From JAFGMQ01 sp036733345 (GTDB taxonomy: Bacteria > Desulfobacterota > DSM-4660 > Desulfatiglandales > Desulfatiglandaceae): a stretch of 56,609 nt of DNA. The stretch is from positions 1-56,609 of the forward strand of contig DAINAR010000021.1 of NCBI GenBank assembly GCA_036733345.1, in the 5' to 3' direction. Shown one piece after another: positions 1 through 7,293 of this stretch. Numbering within the stretch: position 1 is the first letter of the stretch; each line of letters begins with the position of its first letter. A model generated the notes under the pieces. The model made no database searches, was not told the DNA's origin, and was given only the letters and a program-made list of their open reading frames with translations. Position numbers and translations under genes: made by a program.

Positions 1-2
1 AT

Positions 3-764
3 GATATTTTTATCATCGAAGATGCCGCCCAGGCGTTTGGTGGTAAGGACTCCAGCGGGAACAAACTGGGAACAAAGGGAGACGTTGGGTTTTTCAGCCT
101 CGGCCGGGGAAAACCCATAACGACGGCTGGAGGAGGGGTTGTCATTACCGACAGGGACGATGTTGCCTCCGGCATTGAAAATCAGGTAAAAGGAGTACAG
201 TCACCTTCTCTTCTTGATCTGCTGCAACTGAACTTCCAGACGCTGGCTCTTGCACTTTTTGTCCGACCGAAGCTCTACTGGTTTCCCAAACAATTGCCGT
301 TTCTGAAGATTGGCGAAACCATCTATGATGAAAAATTTGAGATAAGGCGCCTGACACCGTTCCAAGCCGGCCTGACTAAGGACTGGCAGCACAGAATTGA
401 ATCCCTGAAAGAAGCTCGGCGGGTGAGAGCCACACGTTTTTTAACACTCAGCCGGAGTGACGCTTTTCATGGTTATGTATCCGAAGAGGATGATCTGCCG
501 GATCTCCTCCGTTTCCCGCTCCTCTCCGGGCAGATCGACTTGGAAGATGATAGCGAGCATTCCCACGCGTTGGAAATATTGGGGGTTGTTCCCTATTATC
601 CGACCTCTATACAACAAATCGAAGAGTTAAAAGATTTATTCACAGGAGAACAGTACCCGGGGGCTGATTGGGTGGCAGCACATCTTTTAACACTCCCGAT
701 TCATCTTTTTGTATCGGAAGATGATAGCAATAATATTATCAAATTGATGGAGAGACAATCATAA
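3..764 (+). CDS. DegT/DnrJ/EryC1/StrS-family aminotransferase, N-terminus cut off
   Basis: The reading frame is open from base 3 and ends at TAA 762-764, leaving about 253 residues; the N-terminal part lies left of the window. The first visible residues (EDAAQAFGG, then GDVGFFSLGRGKPITTAGGG) match the PLP-binding region of sugar aminotransferases of this family. The lysine in GRGKPITT is the probable Schiff-base residue, and the following GGG..VITD strand is typical. Such enzymes transaminate nucleotide-linked keto-sugars to amino sugars in the cytoplasm, which fits the polysaccharide genes that follow. The C-terminal half is divergent, so the substrate cannot be read from sequence. Family call is firm; exact reaction unknown. 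Confidence 0.85.
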   Translation, partial: DIFIIEDAAQAFGGKDSSGNKLGTKGDVGFFSLGRGKPITTAGGGVVITDRDDVASGIENQVKGVQSPSLLDLLQLNFQTLALALFVRPKLYWFPKQLPFLKIGETIYDEKFEIRRLTPFQAGLTKDWQHRIESLKEARRVRATRFLTLSRSDAFHGYVSEEDDLPDLLRFPLLSGQIDLEDDSEHSHALEILGVVPYYPTSIQQIEELKDLFTGEQYPGADWVAAHLLTLPIHLFVSEDDSNNIIKLMERQS

Positions 765-826
765 TTGATGAAGAGAAGTTATAGAGAAGGTACATCAGAG
801 ATTTTGCTTAAGGATGGTTTTCGCTA

Positions 827-1441
827 TTGGTGCAAGTGCTTTTCTTGGTACATGGGTTTTCACGGAGAAGGAATGAAAAGGAAAGTTTTAAAAATTTGAG
901 GTATTTGGCGATAAAAGCTAAACACTTAAAATTTATTTTGCTTCCGCATAAGGCGGCAGCTCTCATATTGAAAAAGAGAATCGGTATTCCTTTTTCAATA
1001 TGGTTTATGAATTTCCTCTTTCAAAAGGTATTCAGGCTGAATGCCAAAGTTCCTTTTCAAGTACATTTCACATCAGCTGTTGTTTATGGAAAAGGGATTT
1101 TCTTAGGAAGAAATGTGTTGAAATCGTTTGCTTTAAGTGGCGGCTGCTACATCCAGGGAGGGAACGGCATTTATATTGGCGATGATACAATATTTGCTCA
1201 CGGTGTACAGATTATTTCGGCCAATCACAATCCGCGAAATTTTTCTGAATGGTTAGATTCACCCCCTGTGCGAATCGGCTGTCGATGCTGGATCGGAGTA
1301 AATGCTGTCATCTTGCCAGGGGTTGAATTGGGAGACGATGTTATTGTCGCTGCTGGCTCTGTGGTTACAAAGTCGTTTAAGACCGGTTCGCTTATCATGG
1401 GAGTCCCAGCGAAAGAAGTCTCACAAAACATGTCTCAATGA
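827..1441 (+). CDS. Hexapeptide-repeat (LbetaH) acyltransferase, uncertain N-terminus
   Basis: The C-terminal half carries left-handed beta-helix repeats (GNGIYIGDDTIFAHGVQIIS, VRIGCRCWIGVNAVILPGVE, LGDDVIVAAGSVVTKS) and the closing GVPAKEV, as in serine-acetyltransferase-like and WcaF-like O-acetyltransferases of sugar pathways. HN in ISANHN is the likely catalytic histidine region. The start is unclear: the listed start is a TTG without a good ribosome site, and an in-frame TTG at 896 is another choice. In the -1 frame an ORF beginning ATG 768 (or ATG 873, MKRKVLK...) stops at TGA 897-899; adding one A to the A5 run at 890-894 would join it to this frame and give a natural N-terminus. The gene therefore may carry a frameshift. 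It sits between an aminotransferase and wecB, so it probably acylates an amino sugar or glycan. Confidence 0.8.
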   Translation: MVQVLFLVHGFSRRRNEKESFKNLRYLAIKAKHLKFILLPHKAAALILKKRIGIPFSIWFMNFLFQKVFRLNAKVPFQVHFTSAVVYGKGIFLGRNVLKSFALSGGCYIQGGNGIYIGDDTIFAHGVQIISANHNPRNFSEWLDSPPVRIGCRCWIGVNAVILPGVELGDDVIVAAGSVVTKSFKTGSLIMGVPAKEVSQNMSQ

Positions 1442-1460
1442 AATGGGTTATTTTTGAACC

Positions 1461-2546
1461 ATGAAAATCACCACCATCATCGGTGCGCGACCGCAGTTTA
1501 TTAAGGCCGCCATGATCAGTCATGCCATTGCTGCGCATAATCAACTTGTCGGGTATGCTCAGATTGAAGAAATCATCCTCCATACCGGTCAGCACTATGA
1601 TGATCATATGTCAGCCATATTTTTTCGAGAACTTGATATCCCCGAACCGAAATACAATCTGGGTATCGGGTCTGCTTCTCATGGTAGGCAGACCGGTCAG
1701 ATGCTCATGGCGATCGAAGAGGTTCTTCTCAAGGAAAGGCCTGACTGGGTATTGATATACGGCGACACCAACTCCACACTGGCCGGAGCCCTGGCTGCAT
1801 CGAAGCTCCATATCCGCATCGCTCATGTCGAGGCGGGGCTGCGGAGTTTTAACCGCCTGATGCCCGAAGAGATCAACCGGGTTGTCTCTGATCAACTCTC
1901 CCACCTTCTGCTTTGCCCCAGTCAGGTTGCCATTGATAATCTCGCGGCCGAAGGGATCACAAAGGGCGTTTCGATTACCGGTGATGTCATGGCTGGTGCC
2001 CTTCAATTCGCTGCGACGAGAGCATCGGTTCACTCTGACATTCTTGCCTCTCTTGGATTGCGGCCACAGGGATATATCTTCGCCACGGTCCATCGTGCCG
2101 AAAACACTGACAACAGCCAAAGACTGGAAAATATTGTATCAGCCTTTGCCTCTTTGAACGAACCCGTTATTTTCCCCGTTCATCCCCGGACACGCAAGTT
2201 TTTAAAAGAAAGGGGTTATAAGCTTTCAGAGAATGTTACATTAATGGATCCAGTAAGCTACTTTGATTCCGTTGCCCTGGAAACATCGGCGCGATTTCTG
2301 CTTACCGATTCAGGAGGAATGCAGAAAGAGGCCTATTGGCTCAAGGTTCCCTGCATAACCATGCGCGATGAAACCGAGTGGGTGGAGACGGTAGAATCAG
2401 GCTGGAACGTTCTGGCCGGTGCGGATCATGATCGAATTGTCAATGCCGTTCGAACGTTTACTGCACCCATGGAACATCTACCACTCTATGGCGATAGCGA
2501 GTCAGCGGCGCGCTGTCTCCATGCATTACTGGAAAGTTGTGAATGA
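1461..2546 (+). CDS. wecB: UDP-N-acetylglucosamine 2-epimerase (non-hydrolysing)
   Basis: A 361-residue protein, the usual length for WecB/MnaA. It interconverts UDP-GlcNAc and UDP-ManNAc in the cytoplasm. Recognisable blocks are GARPQFIKAA near residue 8, LIYGDTNSTLAG with Asp102, AHVEAGLRSF with Glu124, MPEEINR with Glu136/137, ATVHRAEN with His211, and LLTDSGGMQKEA near the C-terminus, which together form the UDP-binding and catalytic site. ATG 1461 lies 19 bases after the preceding stop. The product would feed ManNAc-type sugars into the polysaccharide made by the downstream cluster. Confidence 0.95.
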   Translation: MKITTIIGARPQFIKAAMISHAIAAHNQLVGYAQIEEIILHTGQHYDDHMSAIFFRELDIPEPKYNLGIGSASHGRQTGQMLMAIEEVLLKERPDWVLIYGDTNSTLAGALAASKLHIRIAHVEAGLRSFNRLMPEEINRVVSDQLSHLLLCPSQVAIDNLAAEGITKGVSITGDVMAGALQFAATRASVHSDILASLGLRPQGYIFATVHRAENTDNSQRLENIVSAFASLNEPVIFPVHPRTRKFLKERGYKLSENVTLMDPVSYFDSVALETSARFLLTDSGGMQKEAYWLKVPCITMRDETEWVETVESGWNVLAGADHDRIVNAVRTFTAPMEHLPLYGDSESAARCLHALLESCE

Positions 2547-2658
2547 TGTTGTTTCGAAAAATATTGGTGATGGAGAATCTTTGACCATCACCGCTACCAT
2601 GTTAAAGAGTCTTCACGATTAGTCACATGGCTCTCTCCGCAGTCAAAATCATTGAGCA

Positions 2659-3306
2659 ATGAACAGCCTTTGTAGATATGCGGTGAGATCAGCCATAGTG
2701 ATCGCTCTTTGTGCATTCCTCGTTGTTGTTGGGGCGTGTTCTGAATCCTTTGATATTCGTTCTCCCATAAAACACTGGCTTGAAGGAAAGCTGGTGGTTG
2801 TTAATTCTCTCCCCTCTTCAGCAACAGTGGATGCAAGCTATGTTTTAGGCGGGTCTCCCAGGAGCCTCGAGTATAAATTCAGGACGATAGCCGATTGCTA
2901 TCGTAAGGGTATGTGCAAAACGATCTTGATTCTCAGCAGACCGGGGATAACGGAATACAGCTCTTCCCTCGGGAGAAATTTAACAAACAACGAGTGGTCT
3001 ATCCTCAAGTTGAAAATAGCAGGAGTTTCGGAAAAAGATATTGAACTGGTAGATATGGAACCCGGTTTCTTCGGCACACTGACGGAGGCAAAACATATTG
3101 CCCGGCTTGCTGAAAGAAGAGGGTATGAGAGTCTTATGCTTGTTACCGCGCCGTATCATACGAAAAGAGTGAAAGTAACTTTTGCCAGTATGCTCGGTGA
3201 TAAGGACATAACCGTGCGTGTTCGTGGTTCAGCGGAACGTCATTCTCTCTTCATTCTTGTTGTTGAGTTCATTAAGCTTACAGTATACCAATATCTTTTA
3301 ATCTAA
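2659..3306 (+). CDS. YdcF/SanA-like (DUF218) envelope protein
   Basis: A 215-residue protein with a hydrophobic N-terminal segment ending in VVVGAC, which could be either a lipoprotein signal (Cys27) or an uncleaved anchor. The rest resembles the DUF218 fold: a strand leading to VLGGSPRS, then a GTLTEAKH block and LVTAPYHTKR near residue 165, the conserved TxxxH region of the family. DUF218 proteins are envelope proteins of poorly defined role and recur beside exosortase and polysaccharide loci. The gene ends 33 bases before the exosortase start, suggesting an operon with exosortase and epsI. Confidence 0.7.
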   Translation: MNSLCRYAVRSAIVIALCAFLVVVGACSESFDIRSPIKHWLEGKLVVVNSLPSSATVDASYVLGGSPRSLEYKFRTIADCYRKGMCKTILILSRPGITEYSSSLGRNLTNNEWSILKLKIAGVSEKDIELVDMEPGFFGTLTEAKHIARLAERRGYESLMLVTAPYHTKRVKVTFASMLGDKDITVRVRGSAERHSLFILVVEFIKLTVYQYLLI

Positions 3307-3339
3307 CCGTAATAATTAATCATTTTTAATTATAGTGTA

Positions 3340-4176
3340 ATGGAACCAAAACATTCAGCCGGCCTGATCAAATCAGTCTCTTTGTTTCTGCTCTGGTTTG
3401 TTCTTTTTATTCCTGTGTACCCGTCTCTAATCTACACATGGCTGAATAATTCAAATGATTCCCACGGTATCCTGGTCCCTCTGATATCAGCATACCTGGT
3501 CTGGCAAAAACGTGATGATCTCCAAAAAACCCCCGTTTCAGTTAACGGGTGGGGCGTTGTGATATTGTGTGTCAGCCTGATTTTCTACATACTCAGTTTT
3601 GCCGGTGCTGCGGCCGTTGTTTCAAGGGCCATGATTGTTTTCAGTCTGATCGGGCTCGTGATCTTTAATTTTGGAAGTGCGATTTTTTCTCTTATCAAAT
3701 TTCCTCTTTTCTACCTTCTCTTCATGATACCTGTTCCTGTTTCAATTTATGGGATAGTTGCTTTCCCGCTTCAGTTATTTGCGACGAGGGTGTCCGAGTT
3801 ATTACTGCATTTGGTCTCAATTCCAGTTTATCGTGAGGGGAACATGCTTTATTTTGCGCAAACACAGCTCGAAGTTGCTGAAGCCTGCTCGGGGCTTCGA
3901 TCCATGACAGCTTTTATTATGTTGAGCTTTCTTTTTGCATATATGATGAAGACCAGATGCTGGCCAAGAATAACTATTGTTTTATCGGCTATACCTCTGG
4001 CGCTTTTTGCAAATATCTTGAGGGTTACGGGTACTGGAATCCTGGCGCATTTTTACGGCAGCAGAGTTGCGCGCGGATTTCTCCATGAATTTTCCGGACT
4101 GGCCGTTTTCGCCTTTGGTTTTGTGCTGCTTTTCGTGGAGTATTTGCTGCTTAATAGAGCAGAGAGTAAGCGGTGA
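3340..4176 (+). CDS. xrt: Exosortase (EpsH-related cysteine transpeptidase)
   Basis: A 278-residue polytopic membrane protein with about eight hydrophobic segments. It carries the exosortase signature triad: Cys183 in EACSGLRS, Arg228 in ANILRVT and His249 in FLHEFSG, plus the N-terminal NDSHGILVPLIS block. Exosortases recognise and cleave the PEP-CTERM tail of exported proteins at the inner membrane. The EpsI domain is not fused but encoded by the next gene, and the C-terminus (RAESKR) already lies inside a repeat tract. The subtype is not assigned. A PEP-CTERM protein encoded at 41096-41770 is a plausible substrate. Confidence 0.95.
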   Translation: MEPKHSAGLIKSVSLFLLWFVLFIPVYPSLIYTWLNNSNDSHGILVPLISAYLVWQKRDDLQKTPVSVNGWGVVILCVSLIFYILSFAGAAAVVSRAMIVFSLIGLVIFNFGSAIFSLIKFPLFYLLFMIPVPVSIYGIVAFPLQLFATRVSELLLHLVSIPVYREGNMLYFAQTQLEVAEACSGLRSMTAFIMLSFLFAYMMKTRCWPRITIVLSAIPLALFANILRVTGTGILAHFYGSRVARGFLHEFSGLAVFAFGFVLLFVEYLLLNRAESKR

Positions 4177-4285
4177 GCGGTAAGCGGTAAGCAGTGAGCA
4201 GTGAGCGGTAAGCGGTAAGCAGTGAGCGGTAAGCGGGGTGAGCGGTGAGTGACTGACAGCTCACAGCTCACAGCTTACTGCCTAC
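4163..4285 (+). repeat. Degenerate AGCGGTAAGC/AGCAGTGAGC tandem tract
   Basis: Roughly a dozen imperfect copies of a 7-10 base unit (AGCGGTAAGC, AGCAGTGAGC, AGCGGTGAGC) run from the last exosortase codons to about 4250. They are followed at 4258-4285 by a reversed set (AGCTCACAGCTCACAGCTTA), so the tract can fold back on itself. The exosortase stop codon is inside it. It separates exosortase from epsI and could act as an RNA hairpin, but no uridine run follows. Confidence 0.8.
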
Positions 4286-4296
4286 TATCAAAACCA

Positions 4297-4959
4297 ATGA
4301 ACCTTATAAACTCTAACAGGCCCTATTTTATTTCTCTGGCCGTTTTACTCGCAGCCGCCGTTTTTGTCTTTCTTCTTTCCCAGCGAGGACAACCGGTTGT
4401 GGTTGAGACAAATCTAGAACGACTGCCGATGGAAATCATGGGGTTCAAGGGGGTGAAGGATTCATTTCCGGAGTTTGTGTACAGAGAATTAAATGCCGAC
4501 AAGCATGTATACCGCCATTATCGCTCCGAGGACGGAGAACAGATTGACCTATATATTGGGTATTACGGCACCGCGAAGGGCGGGCGAACCGGGCATAATC
4601 CCTATGGGTGTTTTACCGGAGCGGGGTGGGGTATTGTTGAAGATGGTATCGTTAAAATAAAGGTTCCCGGGACGGACAAAATTGTCAAAATAAATTACAT
4701 GCTATCCCGGAAGGGGCAAGACTACAACGTTGTCCTGCACTGGTATCAGTCGGATAAGGACAAGATACTTGCCATGGGTATCCAGATGAATATCAGAAGA
4801 TTCGTGGGCAGGATCCTGCATAATAGAAATGACGGTGCATTTATAAGGATATCAGCGCAAACTGAAAGAGATGGTATAGAGGAAACAAAAAAACGTGTTA
4901 AAGCCTTTGCAGAAAGGGTTGTTGAGCTTCTTCCCAACTACTGGCCTGTTGAGCAGTAA
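4297..4959 (+). CDS. epsI: EpsI family protein (DUF3485), exosortase partner
   Basis: A 220-residue protein with one N-terminal membrane segment (residues 10-28) and an EpsI-type domain. The block HNPYGCFTGAGW around Cys105 matches the conserved HxPxxCxPGxGW-like motif of the family, followed by the VNYML/VLHWYQ-like strands. EpsI proteins are encoded with, or fused to, exosortases and polysaccharide genes; their biochemical role is unknown. I chose ATG 4297 because the longer frame starting at 4249 runs through the repeat tract. The protein probably faces the periplasm and works with the exosortase. Confidence 0.9.
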   Translation: MNLINSNRPYFISLAVLLAAAVFVFLLSQRGQPVVVETNLERLPMEIMGFKGVKDSFPEFVYRELNADKHVYRHYRSEDGEQIDLYIGYYGTAKGGRTGHNPYGCFTGAGWGIVEDGIVKIKVPGTDKIVKINYMLSRKGQDYNVVLHWYQSDKDKILAMGIQMNIRRFVGRILHNRNDGAFIRISAQTERDGIEETKKRVKAFAERVVELLPNYWPVEQ

Positions 4960-4967
4960 AAGACCGA

Positions 4968-4999
4968 TTGACAAAAATCAAACCTTATGGGATTTGATT
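4968..4999 (+). promoter_or_regulatory. TTGACA box and AATCAAA/TTTGATT dyad before the HEPN gene
   Basis: TTGACA lies at 4968-4973, and a perfect 7-base inverted repeat AATCAAA (4976-4982) / TTTGATT (4993-4999) overlaps the region where a spacer would be. No convincing -10 box follows at 17 bases. It may be an operator for the HEPN/MNT pair or a weak end-of-operon hairpin. Weak support. Confidence 0.25.
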
Positions 5000-5055
5000 A
5001 AAATAAGTTAGCAGGCAACCAGCATTATATATCCTTCTACATCTCAGGCTTTTTT

Positions 5056-5460
5056 ATGAAAAAAGATGAATTAAACGAAAAAAACATCAAATTGTATTGG
5101 GTGACTGAAGCAGAAGAATCTCTCACTGTCGCCAATCATTTATTCGAAAAAGGTGATTACTCGTATGCCCTCTTTTTTGGGCATCTCGCTGTAGAAAAAC
5201 TTCTCAAGAGTTTGTACGTTGCACGCAAAAAAGAACATGCCCCACCTATACACAATTTGCAAAGGCTTGCCAAGTTGGCAGGGCTAAATTTAGATGAATC
5301 TCAGATAGATACTCTTATTTTGATATCGTCATTCAACATTGAAGCCAGATATCCGGACATTAAGAGGTCTTTTAGAAAAAAATGTACGGAAGAATATACT
5401 TTAGAGCAGATGGAGAATATCAGGGAGACATTCAAATGGCTAAAAGAAACATTCACATAA
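5056..5460 (+). CDS. HEPN domain protein of a HEPN/MNT pair
   Basis: A 134-residue all-helical protein. YWVTEAEESL near the N-terminus, YALFFGHLAVEKLLKSLYV in the middle and FNIEARYPD towards the C-terminus are characteristic of HEPN proteins. The partner nucleotidyltransferase overlaps its end by 25 bases, the usual arrangement of HEPN/MNT modules, several of which act as toxin-antitoxin pairs in which the MNT enzyme modifies the HEPN RNase. The canonical R-x4-6-H RNase motif is not evident after ARYPD, so RNase activity is doubtful. The module interrupts the exosortase/polysaccharide locus. Confidence 0.85.
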   Translation: MKKDELNEKNIKLYWVTEAEESLTVANHLFEKGDYSYALFFGHLAVEKLLKSLYVARKKEHAPPIHNLQRLAKLAGLNLDESQIDTLILISSFNIEARYPDIKRSFRKKCTEEYTLEQMENIRETFKWLKETFT

Positions 5461-5750
5461 ATAAGACGATTCAAGTTTTTCTTCGCAAGGTGCAAGAAAA
5501 ATACAGCATAATGGGGGCATACCTTTATGGTTCATTTGCAAAAGGAACTGCATGCAAGTGGAGTGATATCGACATAGCTATAATTTCCCCGGATTTTTCT
5601 GAGGACCTGTTTGAAGATAGATTGTATCTTATGCGTATAGCCGCATCCATAGACGACCGGATTGAACCACGTCCGTTTAAGAAAGAACTATTCAACCGCA
5701 ATGATCCGCTGGTTGATGAGATTCAGAAAAATGGAGTCAAGCTTCTTTAA
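5436..5750 (+). CDS. MNT-type minimal nucleotidyltransferase
   Basis: A 104-residue protein when started at ATG 5436 (MAKRNIHINK); the longer frame from 5382 lies inside the HEPN gene and is not needed. The motif GSFAKGTACKWSDIDIAI at about residues 31-48 is the polymerase-beta-like GSx(n)SDxD nucleotidyltransferase signature with both metal-binding aspartates present. It overlaps the HEPN gene by 25 bases, pointing to translational coupling. MNT partners of HEPN toxins can transfer AMP to the HEPN protein; whether that happens here is inference. Confidence 0.88.
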   Translation: MAKRNIHINKTIQVFLRKVQEKYSIMGAYLYGSFAKGTACKWSDIDIAIISPDFSEDLFEDRLYLMRIAASIDDRIEPRPFKKELFNRNDPLVDEIQKNGVKLL

Positions 5751-5886
5751 AAGTTTTTCATACAACCTCCACCTCACCGTCCGCCTCGCCTGATCGGCTT
5801 GCGATAGTGGGCAGGCGTAACATTTTGAAAATAAAAATAAAATATTCTACAAATCCGGTCCATCCTGTCTAAAAAAAACAGAAACT

Positions 5887-5892
5887 TATAAT
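5887..5892 (+). promoter_or_regulatory. Candidate -10 box (TATAAT) at the head of the glycosyltransferase run
   Basis: A perfect TATAAT sits eight bases before ATG 5901. Transcription would start at about 5899, giving an almost leaderless message, which agrees with the lack of a Shine-Dalgarno sequence before 5901. The -35 region (around 5865, CTGTCT) is poor, so support is limited. Confidence 0.3.
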
Positions 5893-5900
5893 CTGATTTC

Positions 5901-7211
5901 ATGACACAAAAAATAGAATCCAAAAAAAATATATTAATGCTTTGTTACTATTATCCTCCGCTGGTTGATGTTGGATGCAAGAGGAGTGTCGCGTTCTCCA
6001 AATATTTTAAAAAACATGGATGGACTCCTCATGTCCTGAGCGTGAAAAACCCTGACAGGACATACTGTTCCCTGGGTGATGACCCCCCCCCAAGGGAAGT
6101 CCACACAGAGTATTCATATTCAATTATTAATGTGTATAAATTTTTTGGGAAGCTGAATGGCCTGCTATCAAGGATATTAAAACTTTTCGGAATGAGGCTG
6201 AAAAGAAATTATTTTATCGATATTTTCTGCATCCCGGATATTTTTTGGGGGTGGATACCCCTTACAATATTGAATGGTTTGAAATTGATAAGACAATATA
6301 ACATTGATGTTATTTATGCTTCATGTCCTCCTTTCAGTGCGGCGGTGACAGGCATTTTACTTAAAAAGATCACCAATAAACCGCTGGTTCTCGATTTTCG
6401 TGACCCATACGCTCTGGACATACCTATTTCTGCGGATCGCCCGAGATTTCGCCGATTACTGGATCGAAAGATCGAATCCTTTTTTTTGAAACAGGCTGAT
6501 ATCTTTGTCGTTGTTACAAAAGAGATTCAAACTGATTATGCACGGAGATACTACGGTCTCAAAGATAGGATGGTGAATATTTATAATGGCTTTGATCATG
6601 AATTGAAGCCGCGAGGATCATCGGGGAAATATTCGAAATTCACAATTATTTACACCGGTAATTTTTATTCCGGGATTGAAGCAATGAACAGCTTTACCCA
6701 TTCATTTTTCGAAGGTGTCAGAAGGCTTAAAGAAGATGGAGTCTGTAACACCTCCAATTTTCAATTCCTGTATTATGGTGATGAAAAAGCAGCGATTGAA
6801 AACATTGCCACTGATTATGGAATTCATGATTTACTCGTTGCCAATTCCAGGATTTCTCATCAGGAGATGTTATCGGTACTTTCAAGATCGCACCTTCAAT
6901 TGATCCGGATAGTAAAACCTGCGCTGGGCAGCAAGTTATTAGAAGGCTTGGCCTTGAATGTGCCTCTTCTCGCGACTATTCCGTGCGGCGAGGTTGAAGA
7001 GATCATAAGAAAATACAGCCCAGGTTCTTATGTGGTTAGTCATGCTTCTCCCGAACAAGTCGCGGGAGCTATACGTGATGCGATGAATAAATATAAAGAC
7101 AATAAGATTCAAGACAATCGAGTAGATGAGTTTATGAAGGAGTTTTCCAGAGAAAATCTTACACGTGTGTTTATGGATATAATTGAAGAAAAAACACAGG
7201 TCGCAAAGTGA
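5901..7211 (+). CDS. Glycosyltransferase family 4 (GT-B fold)
   Basis: A 436-residue protein starting ILMLCYYYPPLVDVGCKRS, the N-terminal Rossmann strand and Gly/Pro loop seen in many GT4 enzymes that take cells' nucleotide sugars to lipid-linked glycans. VIYASCPPFSAAVTG and LVLDFRDPYALD are typical of the first domain. The second domain has TIIYTGNFYSG, a KLLEGLALNVPLLAT acceptor region and GEVEEIIRKYSPG, near the usual nucleotide-binding EX7E position. It is the first gene of the long + strand cluster. The sugar specificity cannot be told. Confidence 0.88.
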   Translation: MTQKIESKKNILMLCYYYPPLVDVGCKRSVAFSKYFKKHGWTPHVLSVKNPDRTYCSLGDDPPPREVHTEYSYSIINVYKFFGKLNGLLSRILKLFGMRLKRNYFIDIFCIPDIFWGWIPLTILNGLKLIRQYNIDVIYASCPPFSAAVTGILLKKITNKPLVLDFRDPYALDIPISADRPRFRRLLDRKIESFFLKQADIFVVVTKEIQTDYARRYYGLKDRMVNIYNGFDHELKPRGSSGKYSKFTIIYTGNFYSGIEAMNSFTHSFFEGVRRLKEDGVCNTSNFQFLYYGDEKAAIENIATDYGIHDLLVANSRISHQEMLSVLSRSHLQLIRIVKPALGSKLLEGLALNVPLLATIPCGEVEEIIRKYSPGSYVVSHASPEQVAGAIRDAMNKYKDNKIQDNRVDEFMKEFSRENLTRVFMDIIEEKTQVAK

Positions 7212-7293
7212 ATGTTTTTCACAAATAACCAATTGTCAATATGACTGCCGACTTCTTCATTGAACAATTTAAGCAACTTCAACTGAAAACTCA

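Noticed and set aside
4163..4250. CRISPR-like regular repeats
   Set aside because: Units are 7-10 bases, degenerate and without spacers; no cas genes are in the window.
4053..4271. Minus-strand 72-codon frame rich in LPLTA-like repeats
   Set aside because: It is a translation of the degenerate repeat tract and the exosortase antisense strand.
5781..5818. GC-rich imperfect palindrome after the MNT gene
   Set aside because: Looks like a fragment of REP-like DNA, but pairing is poor and no second copy is close enough to define a unit.
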